Assembly: GCF_003626975.1 (NCBI RefSeq)
Contig: NZ_CP032616.1
Span: forward strand, 2,790,001 to 2,854,000
DNA from: Pseudomonas sp. DY-1
GTDB taxonomy: Bacteria; Pseudomonadota; Gammaproteobacteria; Pseudomonadales; Pseudomonadaceae
DNA length: 64,000 nucleotides
Direction of reading: 5' to 3'
The stretch's first letter is position 1. The number at the start of each line of letters is the position of its first letter. A program made the translations under genes and the position numbers. Below are positions 9,546 through 18,656 of this stretch, one piece after another. The notes below the pieces were generated by a model. The model was not told the DNA's origin and searched no databases. It saw only the letters and a program-made list of their open reading frames with translations.

Positions 9546-10181
9546 ATGCCGCTTTCCCAGATCGAGTTCATCCACAAGGACGATGCCCTGCTGGTGGTCA
9601 ACAAGCCGACCCTGCTGCTGTCCGTGCCCGGCCGGGCCGACGACAACAAGGACTGCCTGATCACCCGCCTGCAGGAGAATGGCTACCCGGAGGCGCGCAT
9701 CGTCCACCGGCTGGACTGGGAAACGTCGGGCCTGATCGTGCTGGCCCGCGACGCCGACAGCCATCGCGAACTGTCCCGGCAGTTCCACGACCGCGAGACC
9801 GAGAAGGCCTACACAGCCTTATGCTGGGGCGAACCGGAGCTGGACAGTGGCCGCATCGAACTCCCCCTGCGCTACGACCCACCAACCAAGCCCCGCCACG
9901 TGGTGGACTTCGAGCAGGGCCGCCATGCCCTGACCTTCTGGCAGGTGGTCGAGCGCTGCGGCCATTACAGCCGCGTCGAACTCACTCCCATCACCGGCCG
10001 CTCGCACCAACTCCGCGTGCACATGCTCTCCATCGGCCACCCACTTCTGGGCGACCGCCTCTATGCCAACCCCGAGGCCCTGGCCGCCCATGACCGCCTG
10101 TGCCTGCATGCCAGCATGCTGTGCCTTACCCATCCGCAGACGGGTGAGCGCCTGAGATTCGAGTGTCCGGCGCCGTTCTGA
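9546..10181 (+). CDS. rluA: dual-specificity tRNA/23S rRNA pseudouridine synthase RluA
   Basis: 211 residues from ATG 9546; the open frame extends back to 9492 through the terminator, so the inner ATG is preferred. Catalytic Asp57 lies in HRLDWETSGL, and the later ITGRSHQLRVHM motif is typical of RluA/RluC. By homology it modifies U746 of 23S rRNA and U32 of several tRNAs. In P. aeruginosa it also follows minE. Confidence 0.92.
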   Translation: MPLSQIEFIHKDDALLVVNKPTLLLSVPGRADDNKDCLITRLQENGYPEARIVHRLDWETSGLIVLARDADSHRELSRQFHDRETEKAYTALCWGEPELDSGRIELPLRYDPPTKPRHVVDFEQGRHALTFWQVVERCGHYSRVELTPITGRSHQLRVHMLSIGHPLLGDRLYANPEALAAHDRLCLHASMLCLTHPQTGERLRFECPAPF

Positions 10182-10218
10182 CCTAGGCTCAAGAAAAAGG
10201 CTGCAGTTCGGGAAAACC

Positions 10219-10794
10219 ATGAGCTTCACCGAGTTCTACAACGCCACAGAAGGCCAACCTGCCCGCGTCACCCTGCGCACCGCCCTGGAACTCTGGGACG
10301 GGCCGCCCGGCCACGCACTGGACCTGGGCTGCGGTGCCGGACGCGATACCCTGGAACTGCTCAGGCGTGGCTGGCAGGTGCTGGCCGTGGATGCCGAGCC
10401 CGAAGCACTGGCCCGCCTCGAAGCCCAGGTGGACGACGAACGGCGCCAGCGACTGCAGAGCCGCTGTTGCCGTTTCGAAACCATGCCGCTGCCGGCGGCG
10501 CACCTGGTCAATTCGAGTTTCGCTCTGCCCCTCTGCCCGCCCGAGGCCTTTCCTTCCCTCTGGCAAGCGATCTGCGGCGCCCTGCCGACTGGCGGCCTGT
10601 TCGCTGGCCACTTGTTCGGCGAGCGGGACGACTGGGCCAACAACGGCATCACCATCCTGCGCCGCCGGCAACTGGAAGAACTGCTTTCGGGCTGGGATGT
10701 GCTGATGCTCGAAGAGAAAGAAGAAGACGGCATCACTGCCAAAGGCCGCAACAAGCACTGGCACCTGTTCTCGGTAGTCGCCCGGCGCCTTTGA
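10219..10794 (+). CDS. class I SAM-dependent methyltransferase
   Basis: 191 residues. Motif I (HALDLGCGAGRDTLELLRRG, about residues 32-52) and the acidic VDAEPEAL strand identify a Rossmann methyltransferase of the TehB/UbiE-like type. The substrate is unknown. It follows rluA by 37 nt and may be cotranscribed. A REP palindrome follows. Confidence 0.8.
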   Translation: MSFTEFYNATEGQPARVTLRTALELWDGPPGHALDLGCGAGRDTLELLRRGWQVLAVDAEPEALARLEAQVDDERRQRLQSRCCRFETMPLPAAHLVNSSFALPLCPPEAFPSLWQAICGALPTGGLFAGHLFGERDDWANNGITILRRRQLEELLSGWDVLMLEEKEEDGITAKGRNKHWHLFSVVARRL

Positions 10795-10810
10795 TCGGAC
10801 ATTCCATCCA

Positions 10811-10848
10811 GTGGGAGCGATCCCAATCGCGAATGAATTCGCTCCCAC
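10811..10848. repeat. REP-like palindrome
   Basis: GTGGGAGCGA ... TTCGCTCCCAC inverted repeat of the same family as at 1455, in the gap before the aminopeptidase gene. Confidence 0.7.
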
Positions 10849-10962
10849 AACTGACGCAACTTCCCTCACTATCGGCCTGTTAGGAAAAATCACCGCTGCT
10901 CGCCCTCCTAATCCCCGGGGACGATGGGATAAACTCGCGCCACTGCTGTCTGGAGTCCCCCA

Positions 10963-12252
10963 ATGCGCGAAGAGTTGAACCAGGGCCTGATCGATTTCCT
11001 CAAGGCCTCGCCCACCCCCTTCCACGCCACCCGCAGCCTGGCCAAGCGGCTCGAAGCCGCCGGCTATGTGCGCCTCGACGAACGCGAGGCCTGGCGTATC
11101 GAAAGCGGCGGCCGTTACTACGTCACCCGCAATGACTCCTCCATCGTCGCCATCAAGCTGGGCAAACGCCCGGTACTGGAAGGCGGTCTGCGCCTGGTCG
11201 GCGCCCACACCGACAGCCCCTGCCTGCGGGTCAAGCCGAACCCGGAGTTGCACAAGCAGGGGTTCTGGCAACTGGGCGTGGAAGTCTATGGTGGCGCCCT
11301 GCTGGCCCCGTGGTTCGACCGCGACCTGTCGCTCGCCGGCCGCGTCACCTATCGCGCCGCCGGCATGGTGGAAAGTCAACTGGTGGACTTCCAGGCGCCC
11401 ATCGCCGTGATTCCCAACCTGGCCATCCACCTCAACCGTGAGGCCAATCAAGGCTGGGCCATCAACGCCCAGACCGAGCTGCCGCCGATCCTCGCCCAGC
11501 TCGCTGCCGGCCAGGCCCGCGAGTTCCGCGACCTGCTGGCCGAGCAGTTGACCCTGGAACACGGCGTGGTCGCAGATGCAGTACTGGACTACGAACTGTC
11601 CTTCTACGACACCCAGAGCGCTGCGGTCATCGGCCTGGACGGGGACTTCATCGCCGGTGCGCGCCTGGACAACCTGCTGTCCTGCTATGCCGGCCTGCAA
11701 GCCCTGCTGGCCGCCGAGGCCGACGAGAGCTGCGTACTGGTCTGCACCGACCACGAGGAAGTGGGTTCCTGCTCCGCCTGCGGCGCCGACGGCCCGATGC
11801 TGGAACAGATCCTGCGCCGCGTGCTGCCCGAAGGCGACGCCTTCGCGCGCGTCATCCAGCGCTCGCTGCTGGTCTCCGCCGACAACGCCCATGGCGTTCA
11901 TCCGAACTACGCGGACAAGCACGACGGTAACCACGGTCCGAAGCTCAACGCCGGCCCGGTGATCAAGGTCAACAGCAACCAGCGCTACGCCACCAACAGT
12001 GAAACCGCCGGCTTCTTCCGCCACCTGTGCCTGGAGAACGAAGTGCCGGTACAGAGCTTCGTGACCCGCAGCGACATGGGCTGCGGCTCTACCATTGGTC
12101 CGATCACCGCCAGCCAGCTCGGCGTCCGCACCGTGGACATCGGCCTGCCCACCTTCGCCATGCACTCCATCCGCGAACTGGCCGGCAGTCACGACCTGGC
12201 TCATCTGGTGAAGGTGCTGGCCGCTTTCTATTCCAGCCACGACCTGCCCTGA
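10963..12252 (+). CDS. apeB: M18 family aminopeptidase
   Basis: 429 residues, full length for the M18 aspartyl/lysyl aminopeptidase family. Metal ligands are visible: His in [14 protein letters not shown], Asp in [14 protein letters not shown], Glu in DHEEVGS, and a C-terminal His in [12 protein letters not shown]. It is a cytosolic zinc enzyme removing N-terminal residues from peptides. GGAG precedes the ATG, and gmhA follows 17 nt downstream. Confidence 0.93.
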   Translation: MREELNQGLIDFLKASPTPFHATRSLAKRLEAAGYVRLDEREAWRIESGGRYYVTRNDSSIVAIKLGKRPVLEGGLRLVGAHTDSPCLRVKPNPELHKQGFWQLGVEVYGGALLAPWFDRDLSLAGRVTYRAAGMVESQLVDFQAPIAVIPNLAIHLNREANQGWAINAQTELPPILAQLAAGQAREFRDLLAEQLTLEHGVVADAVLDYELSFYDTQSAAVIGLDGDFIAGARLDNLLSCYAGLQALLAAEADESCVLVCTDHEEVGSCSACGADGPMLEQILRRVLPEGDAFARVIQRSLLVSADNAHGVHPNYADKHDGNHGPKLNAGPVIKVNSNQRYATNSETAGFFRHLCLENEVPVQSFVTRSDMGCGSTIGPITASQLGVRTVDIGLPTFAMHSIRELAGSHDLAHLVKVLAAFYSSHDLP

Positions 12253-12269
12253 GCAGGAGGGATACCCGT

Positions 12270-12857
12270 ATGCTCAGCCATATTCGCAACACCCTGGAAG
12301 AAGCCAGGCGCGCCCTGGACAACTTCATCGCCAACGAGCAGACGCTGAAGAACATCGAGCGTGCGGCGGAGTTCCTGGTCGAATCATTCGAGAAAAAGGG
12401 CAAGGCGTTTTCCTGCGGCAACGGTGGCTCCATGTGCGACGCCATGCACTTCGCCGAGGAGCTGACGGGCCGCTACCGCAAGAATCGACCTGGCGTCGCT
12501 GCCATCTCCATCAGCGATGCCAGCCACATCAGTTGCGTGGCCAATGACTTCGGCTACGACCACATCTTCTCCCGCTATATCGAATCCCACGGTCGCGAAG
12601 GCGATGTATTGCTCGCGTTCAGCACCAGTGGCCGGAGCCCCAACGTGATCAAGGCCGCCGAAGCCGCCCGCGCCCTCGGTGTGAAAGTGATCGCCCTCAC
12701 GGGTAAGCCCGGTTCTGCCCTGGAGACCCTGGCCGATGTGTGCATCTGTGCGCCCGGCGGCGACTTCGCCGACCGCGTGCAGGAACTGCACATCAAGGTC
12801 GTGCATATCCTCATAGAGCTGGTCGAGCGCAAGCTTTCCCCCGAGAACTATGCCTGA
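12270..12857 (+). CDS. gmhA: phosphoheptose isomerase, E. coli GmhA type
   Basis: 195 residues from ATG 12270, with AGGAGG about 10 nt upstream. The SIS-domain sequence ([75 protein letters not shown]) follows E. coli GmhA closely, including its catalytic Glu and His regions. GmhA converts sedoheptulose 7-phosphate to D-glycero-D-manno-heptose 7-phosphate for LPS core. The usual Pseudomonas gmhA-type gene (DiaA-like) is more divergent and elsewhere, so this may be an additional copy. Confidence 0.88.
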   Translation: MLSHIRNTLEEARRALDNFIANEQTLKNIERAAEFLVESFEKKGKAFSCGNGGSMCDAMHFAEELTGRYRKNRPGVAAISISDASHISCVANDFGYDHIFSRYIESHGREGDVLLAFSTSGRSPNVIKAAEAARALGVKVIALTGKPGSALETLADVCICAPGGDFADRVQELHIKVVHILIELVERKLSPENYA

Positions 12858-12876
12858 GGGGTGATCACCTCACCCC
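12858..12876 (+). terminator. hairpin after gmhA
   Basis: GGGGTGA/TCACCCC inverted repeat with a 5-base loop right after the gmhA stop. No T-tract, so it may be a transcript-end stabiliser rather than a true intrinsic terminator. Confidence 0.45.
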
Positions 12877-12962
12877 GTAAGGTTGGTTCTTAGCGCAGCG
12901 AGGCCCAACGATTTCCGGCATCAGCCACGAATCGTTGGGTTTCGTTCCTCTAACCAACCTAC
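12877..12962. repeat. 86-bp GTAGGTTGG...CCAACCTAC palindromic repeat, copy A
   Basis: Imperfect palindrome bounded by GTAAGGTTGG and CCAACCTAC, with internal CAGCGAGGCCCAACGATT and its near-complement. A second copy lies at 13021-13105, and half copies at 19357 and 50019. Confidence 0.8.
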
Positions 12963-12979
12963 AAGTGCCGCCGTCTTCT

Positions 12980-13020
12980 GTGGGGGCGAACTCATTCGCC
13001 AAGGGCGGCGCAGCCGCCCC
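12980..13020. repeat. REP-like element between the two long palindromes
   Basis: GTGGGGGCGAACTCATTCGCC followed by AGGGCGGCGCAGCCGCCCC. The same composite (REP arm plus GGCGGCG tail) appears at 38925. Confidence 0.65.
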
Positions 13021-13105
13021 GTAGGTTGGCTCCGAGCGCAGCGAGGCCCAACGATTTCCGGCATCAGCCGCGAAATGTTGGGCTTCGTTCCCCTAGCCAA
13101 CCTAC
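13021..13105. repeat. 86-bp GTAGGTTGG...CCAACCTAC palindromic repeat, copy B
   Basis: Nearly identical to copy A over its whole length and equally palindromic. It fills the space between convergent gmhA and the GntR gene. Confidence 0.8.
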
Positions 13106-13112
13106 AGTGCCC

Positions 13113-13829
13113 TCACTCCGGCACTTCGACGCTCACGTGAATCGCATCGTGCCGCCAGAACTCCAGGTCGCAGTCGATCAGCCGGCCATGCTGGTCACGG
13201 TTGATGCGGGTGATCCTCAGCGCCGGACTGCCGGCTGACACTTTCAGCGGCGCCGCAGCCTCCGGGTGCAGAGCGGTTGGCACCATGTCGAAGCGCACCC
13301 GGCCATAGCGGATGCCGTACTGATCGTCATACAGCTCGGTCAGTGAGCGGGTCAGGTCGAAATCGATGATGCCGGGGAAGTAGGCTGGATTGAGGTAGTG
13401 CTCCACATAGAGCACCAGGCGTCCGTCGACACGACGCGCGCGGCGTATTTGATAGACGCTGGACAGTGCCGGCAACTCCAGCAATTCGCAAATCTCCACA
13501 CTGGCCGGAATCAACCGTGCCCCAAGCACTTCGGTCGCCGGAACCCGGCCCTGCCCGGCCACCATGGCGTGAAAGTGGCTGCGCACCAGTGGGTTGTAGA
13601 GCAGGCGGGGCGGCGAGACGAACCAGCCACGTCGTTCCTCGCGGTAGATCAGCCCCTGGGCCTCCAGTTGCCCCAACGCCTCCCGCAAGGTGATGCGGGT
13701 CGTATCAAACAGTTCGCTCAACTTGCGCTCGGCCGGCAGCTTGCTGCCCTGGGGTAGCAAGCCGTGTTCGATCTGTTCCTGCAGCGCACTACAGATGGCG
13801 GTCAGGGTGCGGGGCGCCTCATCGCGCAT
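13113..13829 (-). CDS. GntR-family (HutC/UTRA) transcriptional repressor
   Basis: 238 residues from ATG 13829, with TTGGAG 8 nt upstream; the open frame continues to 13970 without a start signal. The N-terminal winged helix (SKLPAERKLSELFDTTRITLREALGQLEAQGLIYREERRGWFVS) is joined to a UTRA ligand domain (ARRVDGRLVLYVEHYLNP, ALRITRINRDQHGRLIDCDLEFWRHDAI). It is divergent from the ABC operon at 14131 and is probably its repressor, with an effector derived from the transported compound. Confidence 0.88.
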   Translation of the reverse strand: MRDEAPRTLTAICSALQEQIEHGLLPQGSKLPAERKLSELFDTTRITLREALGQLEAQGLIYREERRGWFVSPPRLLYNPLVRSHFHAMVAGQGRVPATEVLGARLIPASVEICELLELPALSSVYQIRRARRVDGRLVLYVEHYLNPAYFPGIIDFDLTRSLTELYDDQYGIRYGRVRFDMVPTALHPEAAAPLKVSAGSPALRITRINRDQHGRLIDCDLEFWRHDAIHVSVEVPE

Positions 13830-13844
13830 CGAAAAACTCCAATC

Positions 13845-13856
13845 TGGAATAGACCA
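13845..13856. promoter_or_regulatory. candidate UTRA-regulator operator near gntR
   Basis: TGGAATAGACCA, 10 of 12 matches to the palindrome TGGTCTAGACCA, 15 nt upstream of the gntR start codon. The position suits autorepression. Confidence 0.5.
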
Positions 13857-14091
13857 GCACCACTTGGGTGCGTCATGGCCGGGCTTGCCGGCCATCCTAG
13901 GCAGCCTAGATGACTGCGGGATGACAGTCAGGCGCGCCTGCATGCGCCATGCCATCGCCAATCGCGACAACCCTGTGAATCAGCCACTGGGCCATGGTCT
14001 ACGCTTTTCAGGCGTCTGCCGCCGCCAGACCGGGCGGCGACCCTGAAATCAAACCGTCATCCAAGGCTTTTAGATTTGGCCTGGGTCTTGC

Positions 14092-14103
14092 TGATCTAGA
14101 CCA
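14092..14103. promoter_or_regulatory. candidate UTRA-regulator operator of the ABC operon
   Basis: TGATCTAGACCA, 11 of 12 matches to TGGTCTAGACCA, 27 nt before the first gene of the operon. It fits the GT-N-TA-N-AC form known for HutC-subfamily regulators. Confidence 0.55.
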
Positions 14104-14130
14104 ACCTCCAAACCTGCTAAGGAGCTTCAC

Positions 14131-15189
14131 ATGAAACGCCTGTTGCTGGCTTCACTGATGGGAACGGCCATCGCCCTGGGGACCCAGGCGATGGCAAGCG
14201 ACGCAGATCTGAAGAGTCTCGAACAAGCTGCGCGCAAGGAAGGCGCGGTGAACAGCGTGGGCATGCCCGACAGCTGGGCCAACTGGAAGGACACCTGGAT
14301 CGACCTGAACAAGCAGTACGGACTCAAGCACGTCGACACCGACATGAGTTCGGCCCAGGAAATCGCCAAGTTCGCTGCCGAGAAGGACAACGCCACCGCC
14401 GATATCGGCGACGTGGGCGCTGCCTTCGGCCCCATCGCCGTCCAGCAGGGCGTGACCCAGCCCTACAAGCCCAGCACCTGGGCGCAGATCCCCGACTGGG
14501 CCAAGGATGCCGACGGCCACTGGATGCTGGCCTATACCGGCTCCATCGCCTTCATCGTCAACAAGCAACTGGTGAAGGAAGCGCCCAAGTCCTGGGCCGA
14601 CCTGAAGCAAGGCAAGTACAAGGTCGCTATCGGTGACGTCAGCGCCGCCGCCCAGGCTGTCAATGGCGTGCTCGCCGCTGCCATCGCCAACGGAGGTAAC
14701 GAGAAGAACATCCAGCCGGGTCTGGACTTCTTCGCCGAGATCGCCAAACAGGGTCGCCTGTCGCTGTCCAACCCGACCATCCAGACCCTGGAGAAGGGCG
14801 AGGTGGAAGTGGGCATCGTCTGGGACTTCAATGGCCTGTCCTACCGCGACCAGATCGACCCCAGCCGCTTCGAAGTGCTGATCCCTTCGGATGGCTCGGT
14901 GATTTCCGGCTACACCACCATCATCAACAAGTACGCGAAGAACCCCAACGCCGCGAAGTTGGCCCGCGAGTACATCCTCAGCGACGCCGGCCAGATCAAC
15001 CTGGCCAAGGGGAACGCCCGTCCGATCCGTGCCGAACACTTGACCCTGCCGGCTGAGGTCAAGGCCAAGCTCCTGCCCAACGAGCAGTACGCCAAGGTCC
15101 AGCCAATCAAGGATGCCAAGGCCTGGGAAGAAACCTCGAAAGCCCTGCCGCAGCTGTGGCAGGAGCACGTGATCATCGAGATGGAGTGA
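14131..15189 (+). CDS. periplasmic substrate-binding protein of an ABC importer
   Basis: 352 residues with a signal peptide (MKRLLLASLMGTAIALGTQAMA). The fold looks like the type II binding proteins of the Fe(III)/thiamine/phosphonate cluster (DIGDVGAAFGPIAVQQGVTQPYKPS, GSIAFIVNKQLV). First gene of a six-gene operon containing two phosphate-ester-type hydrolases, so I infer that the ligand is an organophosphate or phosphonate. Confidence 0.8.
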   Translation: MKRLLLASLMGTAIALGTQAMASDADLKSLEQAARKEGAVNSVGMPDSWANWKDTWIDLNKQYGLKHVDTDMSSAQEIAKFAAEKDNATADIGDVGAAFGPIAVQQGVTQPYKPSTWAQIPDWAKDADGHWMLAYTGSIAFIVNKQLVKEAPKSWADLKQGKYKVAIGDVSAAAQAVNGVLAAAIANGGNEKNIQPGLDFFAEIAKQGRLSLSNPTIQTLEKGEVEVGIVWDFNGLSYRDQIDPSRFEVLIPSDGSVISGYTTIINKYAKNPNAAKLAREYILSDAGQINLAKGNARPIRAEHLTLPAEVKAKLLPNEQYAKVQPIKDAKAWEETSKALPQLWQEHVIIEME

Positions 15190-15240
15190 GTCATGGCCGG
15201 GCGCCCCTGCGGCGCCCGCCTGTCTCCAGAGGCAAGTCGA

Positions 15241-16047
15241 ATGAAGAACAAAGTCATCCTCGTCCTGCTGGATGGCCTGAACTACGAGGTGGCCCGGCAT
15301 GCGCTGGGTCACCTTCAGGCCTGGTGCGTCGCCGGCAAGGCGGTGCTCTACAAGCTCCAGTGCGAGCTACCGGCACTGTCCCGCCCGCTCTACGAATGCA
15401 TCCTTACCGGCGTTCCACCGATCGAGAGCGGCATCGTCCATAACGATGTCATGCGTCTGTCGAAGGAGCGCAGCATCTTTCACTACGCCAGCGCCGCCGG
15501 ATTGAGCACTGCCGCCGCCGCGTACCACTGGGTCAGCGAGCTGTACAACAATTCGCCCTTCAATGCCGCCCGCGACCGCCACACAGAAGCGCCGCAGCTG
15601 CCGATCCAGAACGGCCACTTCTATTACGCGGATCATTACCCGGATTCGCACCTGTTCGCCGACGCGGAAAGCCTGCGCCAGCGCCACAACCCGGATTTCC
15701 TCCTGGTGCACCCGATGAATGTCGACGACGCCGGCCACAAGCACGGCCTGGACTCGCCGCAGTACCGCAACAGCGCGCGGGTCGCCGACATCCTGCTGGC
15801 CGAGTACCTGCAACGCTGGCTGGACGCCGGCTACCAGGTGCTGGTAACCGCCGACCACGGCATGAACAACGACCGCTCCCACAACGGCCTGCTCCCCGAA
15901 GAGCGCGAAGTTCCGCTGTTCGTGCTGGGCGATGCCTTCAGCCTGGACGCCACGGCGCAGCCGAAACAGACCGAACTGTGCGGCACCGTTTGCGAGCTGC
16001 TGGGCGCATCCCACGACAAGCCGGTCTGCCGGGAGCTGCTGAAGTGA
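15241..16047 (+). CDS. alkaline phosphatase/nucleotide pyrophosphatase superfamily hydrolase, cytoplasmic
   Basis: 268 residues from ATG 15241 (AGAGG upstream). The metal-enzyme core is complete: Asp in LLDGLN, nucleophile Thr in ILTGVPP, VDDAGHKHG, and VTADHGMNND with a later SHNG His. No signal peptide, so it acts after uptake. AP-superfamily members of this size cleave phosphodiesters, phosphomonoesters or phosphonoacetate-type C-P bonds; which one is open. Its stop overlaps the GTG of the next gene. Confidence 0.82.
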   Translation: MKNKVILVLLDGLNYEVARHALGHLQAWCVAGKAVLYKLQCELPALSRPLYECILTGVPPIESGIVHNDVMRLSKERSIFHYASAAGLSTAAAAYHWVSELYNNSPFNAARDRHTEAPQLPIQNGHFYYADHYPDSHLFADAESLRQRHNPDFLLVHPMNVDDAGHKHGLDSPQYRNSARVADILLAEYLQRWLDAGYQVLVTADHGMNNDRSHNGLLPEEREVPLFVLGDAFSLDATAQPKQTELCGTVCELLGASHDKPVCRELLK

Positions 16048-16886
16048 ATTCAACCAACCGGGGCAAATGGCTGGCACTGCTCTGCCTGCTGCCCTTCGCC
16101 CTGTTCTTCATCCTGTTTCAGATCGCGCCGCTGGCCTGGGTTGCTATCCACAGCCTGAACACACCGGAAGGCTGGGGCCTGGCCAACTACGCCAAGGTGT
16201 TCAGCTCCAAGTTCTACCTGCAGGCCATCAAGCACAGCCTGCAGATCGCGTTCTGGTCGAGCCTGTTCGGCATCGTAATCGCGGTGATCGGCAGCTATTC
16301 GCTGCGCAAGGTGGATTCGAAGCTGCGCGACTTCGTCATGGCCTTCTCCAACATGACCAGCAACTTCGCCGGCGTGCCACTGGCCTTCGCCTTCATCATC
16401 CTGCTCGGCTTCAACGGCGCGCTGACTATCCTGCTCAAGCAGTCAGGGGTGATCGAGGACTTCAACCTCTATTCCAAGGCCGGCCTGATCGTGCTCTACA
16501 CCTACTTCCAGATTCCCCTCGGCGTGCTCCTGCTCTATCCAGCCTTCGACGCCCTGCGCGAGGACTGGCGCGAGTCGGCCGCCCTGCTGGGCGCCAGCCC
16601 CTGGCAGTTCTGGCGACACATCGGCCTGCCAGTGCTGACGCCCGCACTGCTGGGCACCTTCGTCATCCTGCTGGCCAATGCCCTGGGCGCCTACGCCACC
16701 GTCTATGCCCTGACCACTGGCAACTTCAACGTGCTGACCATCCGCATCGCGGCCATGGTCGCTGGCGATATCGCGCTCAACCCCAATCTGGCCAGCGCCC
16801 TGGCGATGGTGCTGGTGGGCCTGATGGCCCTGATCACCGTGGTCCATCAGTGGCTGTTGAAGAGGAGCTACCATGTCGCGCGCTGA
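16044..16886 (+). CDS. ABC transporter permease, first
   Basis: 280 residues from a GTG in a GTGA overlap with the hydrolase stop; GGGAG lies upstream. Six hydrophobic segments and the EAA loop motif (ESAALLGASPWQFWRHIGLPVL) mark a binding-protein-dependent permease. It overlaps the second permease by 14 nt. Confidence 0.9.
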   Translation: MNSTNRGKWLALLCLLPFALFFILFQIAPLAWVAIHSLNTPEGWGLANYAKVFSSKFYLQAIKHSLQIAFWSSLFGIVIAVIGSYSLRKVDSKLRDFVMAFSNMTSNFAGVPLAFAFIILLGFNGALTILLKQSGVIEDFNLYSKAGLIVLYTYFQIPLGVLLLYPAFDALREDWRESAALLGASPWQFWRHIGLPVLTPALLGTFVILLANALGAYATVYALTTGNFNVLTIRIAAMVAGDIALNPNLASALAMVLVGLMALITVVHQWLLKRSYHVAR

Positions 16887-17670
16887 ACTCCGCAACGGCG
16901 GCCTCTACCATCGTGCGGTGGTCTGGATACTGTTCCTGATTCTGTTGCTACCGTTGGCCGGCACCTTGCTCTACTCGCTCTCCACCAGCTGGTCGGCGAC
17001 GATCCTGCCGGACGGGCTGACGCTCAAGTGGTACCTGGCATTGTGGAGCGACGCCCGGTTCCTCACCGCCTTCGGTCAGTCGCTGCTGGTGTGCTTCGGA
17101 GCCCTGGCGCTGTCGGTGGTGCTGATCCTGCCGCTGCTGTTCGTGGTGCATTACCACTTCCCACGGCTCGACGGGCTGATGAACATACTCATCCTGCTGC
17201 CATTCGCGGTTCCGCCGGTGGTGTCCTCGGTGGGGCTGTTGCAGATCTATGGTTCCGGTCCACTGGCCATGGTCGGCACGCCCTGGATCCTGATCGGCTG
17301 TTTCTTCACCATCGCCCTGCCCTTCATGTACCGCGCCATCACCAACAACTTGCAGGCGATCAACCTGCGCGACCTGATGGACGCAGCCCAACTGCTCGGC
17401 GCCAGCACCTGGAAGGCCGCCTTCCTGGTGGTGCTGCCCAACCTGCGCAAGGGCCTGATGGTGTCGCTGTTCCTGTCGTTCTCCTTCCTCTTCGGCGAGT
17501 TCGTCTTCGCCAACCTGCTGGTGGGAACCCGCTACGAGACCCTCCAGGTCTACCTGAACAACATGCGCAACAGCAGTGGCCACTTCAACAGCGCCCTGGT
17601 GATCTCCTACTTCTTCTTCGTGCTGCTGTTCACCTGGGCAGCCAACCGTCTGAACAAGGACAACGCATGA
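16873..17670 (+). CDS. ABC transporter permease, second
   Basis: 265 residues, about six membrane segments, EAA-type loop DAAQLLGASTWKAAFLVVLPNLRKG. It pairs with the preceding permease as the membrane channel. The stop overlaps the ATPase start (ATGA). Confidence 0.9.
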   Translation: MSRAELRNGGLYHRAVVWILFLILLLPLAGTLLYSLSTSWSATILPDGLTLKWYLALWSDARFLTAFGQSLLVCFGALALSVVLILPLLFVVHYHFPRLDGLMNILILLPFAVPPVVSSVGLLQIYGSGPLAMVGTPWILIGCFFTIALPFMYRAITNNLQAINLRDLMDAAQLLGASTWKAAFLVVLPNLRKGLMVSLFLSFSFLFGEFVFANLLVGTRYETLQVYLNNMRNSSGHFNSALVISYFFFVLLFTWAANRLNKDNA

Positions 17671-18656
17671 GTTTTCTTTCCATCCGTGGCCTGCACAAGA
17701 ACTACGGCCAGACCGTCATCTTCAGCGACATCCATTGCGAAATCGGCAAGGGCGAATTCGTGACCCTGCTCGGCCCCTCTGGCTGCGGCAAATCCACTCT
17801 GTTGCGCTGCATCGCCGGCCTGACCGAAGTGAATGGCGGGCAGATCCTGCTGGACGGCCAGGACCTGGTGCCCGTGTCACCCCAGAAGCGCGGTATCGGC
17901 ATGGTGTTCCAGAGCTACGCGCTGTTTCCCAATATGACCGTACAGCAGAACGTCGCCTTCGGCCTGCGCATGCAAAAAGTCAGCGCTGCCGACAGCAAGC
18001 AACGAGTCGACGAAGTGCTGGCCATGGTTGAGCTGTCGGACTTCACCACGCGCTACCCCCACCAGCTCTCCGGCGGCCAGTGCCAACGCGTGGCCCTGGC
18101 ACGCTCGCTGGTTACCCGCCCGCGACTGCTGCTGCTGGACGAGCCGCTGTCGGCGCTGGACGCGCGCATCCGCAAGCACCTGCGCGAACAGATCCGCGCC
18201 ATCCAGCAGGAGCTGGGATTGACCACCATCTTCGTCACCCACGACCAGGAAGAAGCCCTGACCCTGTCGGACCGCATCTTCCTGATGAACGCTGGACGCA
18301 TCGTCCAGAGCGGCGATGCGGAAACCCTCTACACCGCGCCGGTGGACGCCTTCGCCGCCGGCTTCATCGGCAACTACAACCTGCTCGACGCCGATGCCGC
18401 CAGCCGCCTGCTGCAACGTACGTTCAACAGCCGCATCGCCATTCGTCCGGAGGCCATCGCCTTGAGCCGTGAAGGCGGCATCGAGGCCGAAGTGCGCAGC
18501 CACAGCCTGCTGGGCAATGTAGTGCGATATCGCGTCGAGGCACGCGGCGTGGAACTGGTGGTGGACGTACTCAACCGCTCCGCCGAAGATCTGCACCGCA
18601 AAGGCCAACGCATCGGCCTTCGAATAGACGATCACGCAATCCGGGAGGTGGCCTGA
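17667..18656 (+). CDS. ABC transporter ATP-binding protein
   Basis: 329 residues from ATG 17667. Walker A GPSGCGKST, signature LSGGQCQRVALARSL, Walker B LLLLDEPLSALD and the switch His in VTHDQEEA are all present, followed by a C-terminal TOBE-like region (about 250-329). It powers the importer encoded by the two preceding genes. Confidence 0.93.
   Translation: MSFLSIRGLHKNYGQTVIFSDIHCEIGKGEFVTLLGPSGCGKSTLLRCIAGLTEVNGGQILLDGQDLVPVSPQKRGIGMVFQSYALFPNMTVQQNVAFGLRMQKVSAADSKQRVDEVLAMVELSDFTTRYPHQLSGGQCQRVALARSLVTRPRLLLLDEPLSALDARIRKHLREQIRAIQQELGLTTIFVTHDQEEALTLSDRIFLMNAGRIVQSGDAETLYTAPVDAFAAGFIGNYNLLDADAASRLLQRTFNSRIAIRPEAIALSREGGIEAEVRSHSLLGNVVRYRVEARGVELVVDVLNRSAEDLHRKGQRIGLRIDDHAIREVA

Larger units (their letters stand above)
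13830..14130. promoter_or_regulatory. divergent promoter region, gntR / ABC operon
   Basis: 301 bp with no gene. It holds the two candidate UTRA operators listed separately and a half-site TGGTCTA at 13995-14001. No clear sigma-70 boxes were identified. Confidence 0.5.

Noticed and set aside
10189..12240. A 683-codon minus-strand frame across the aminopeptidase and methyltransferase
   Set aside because: Shadow frame that also runs through a REP element.
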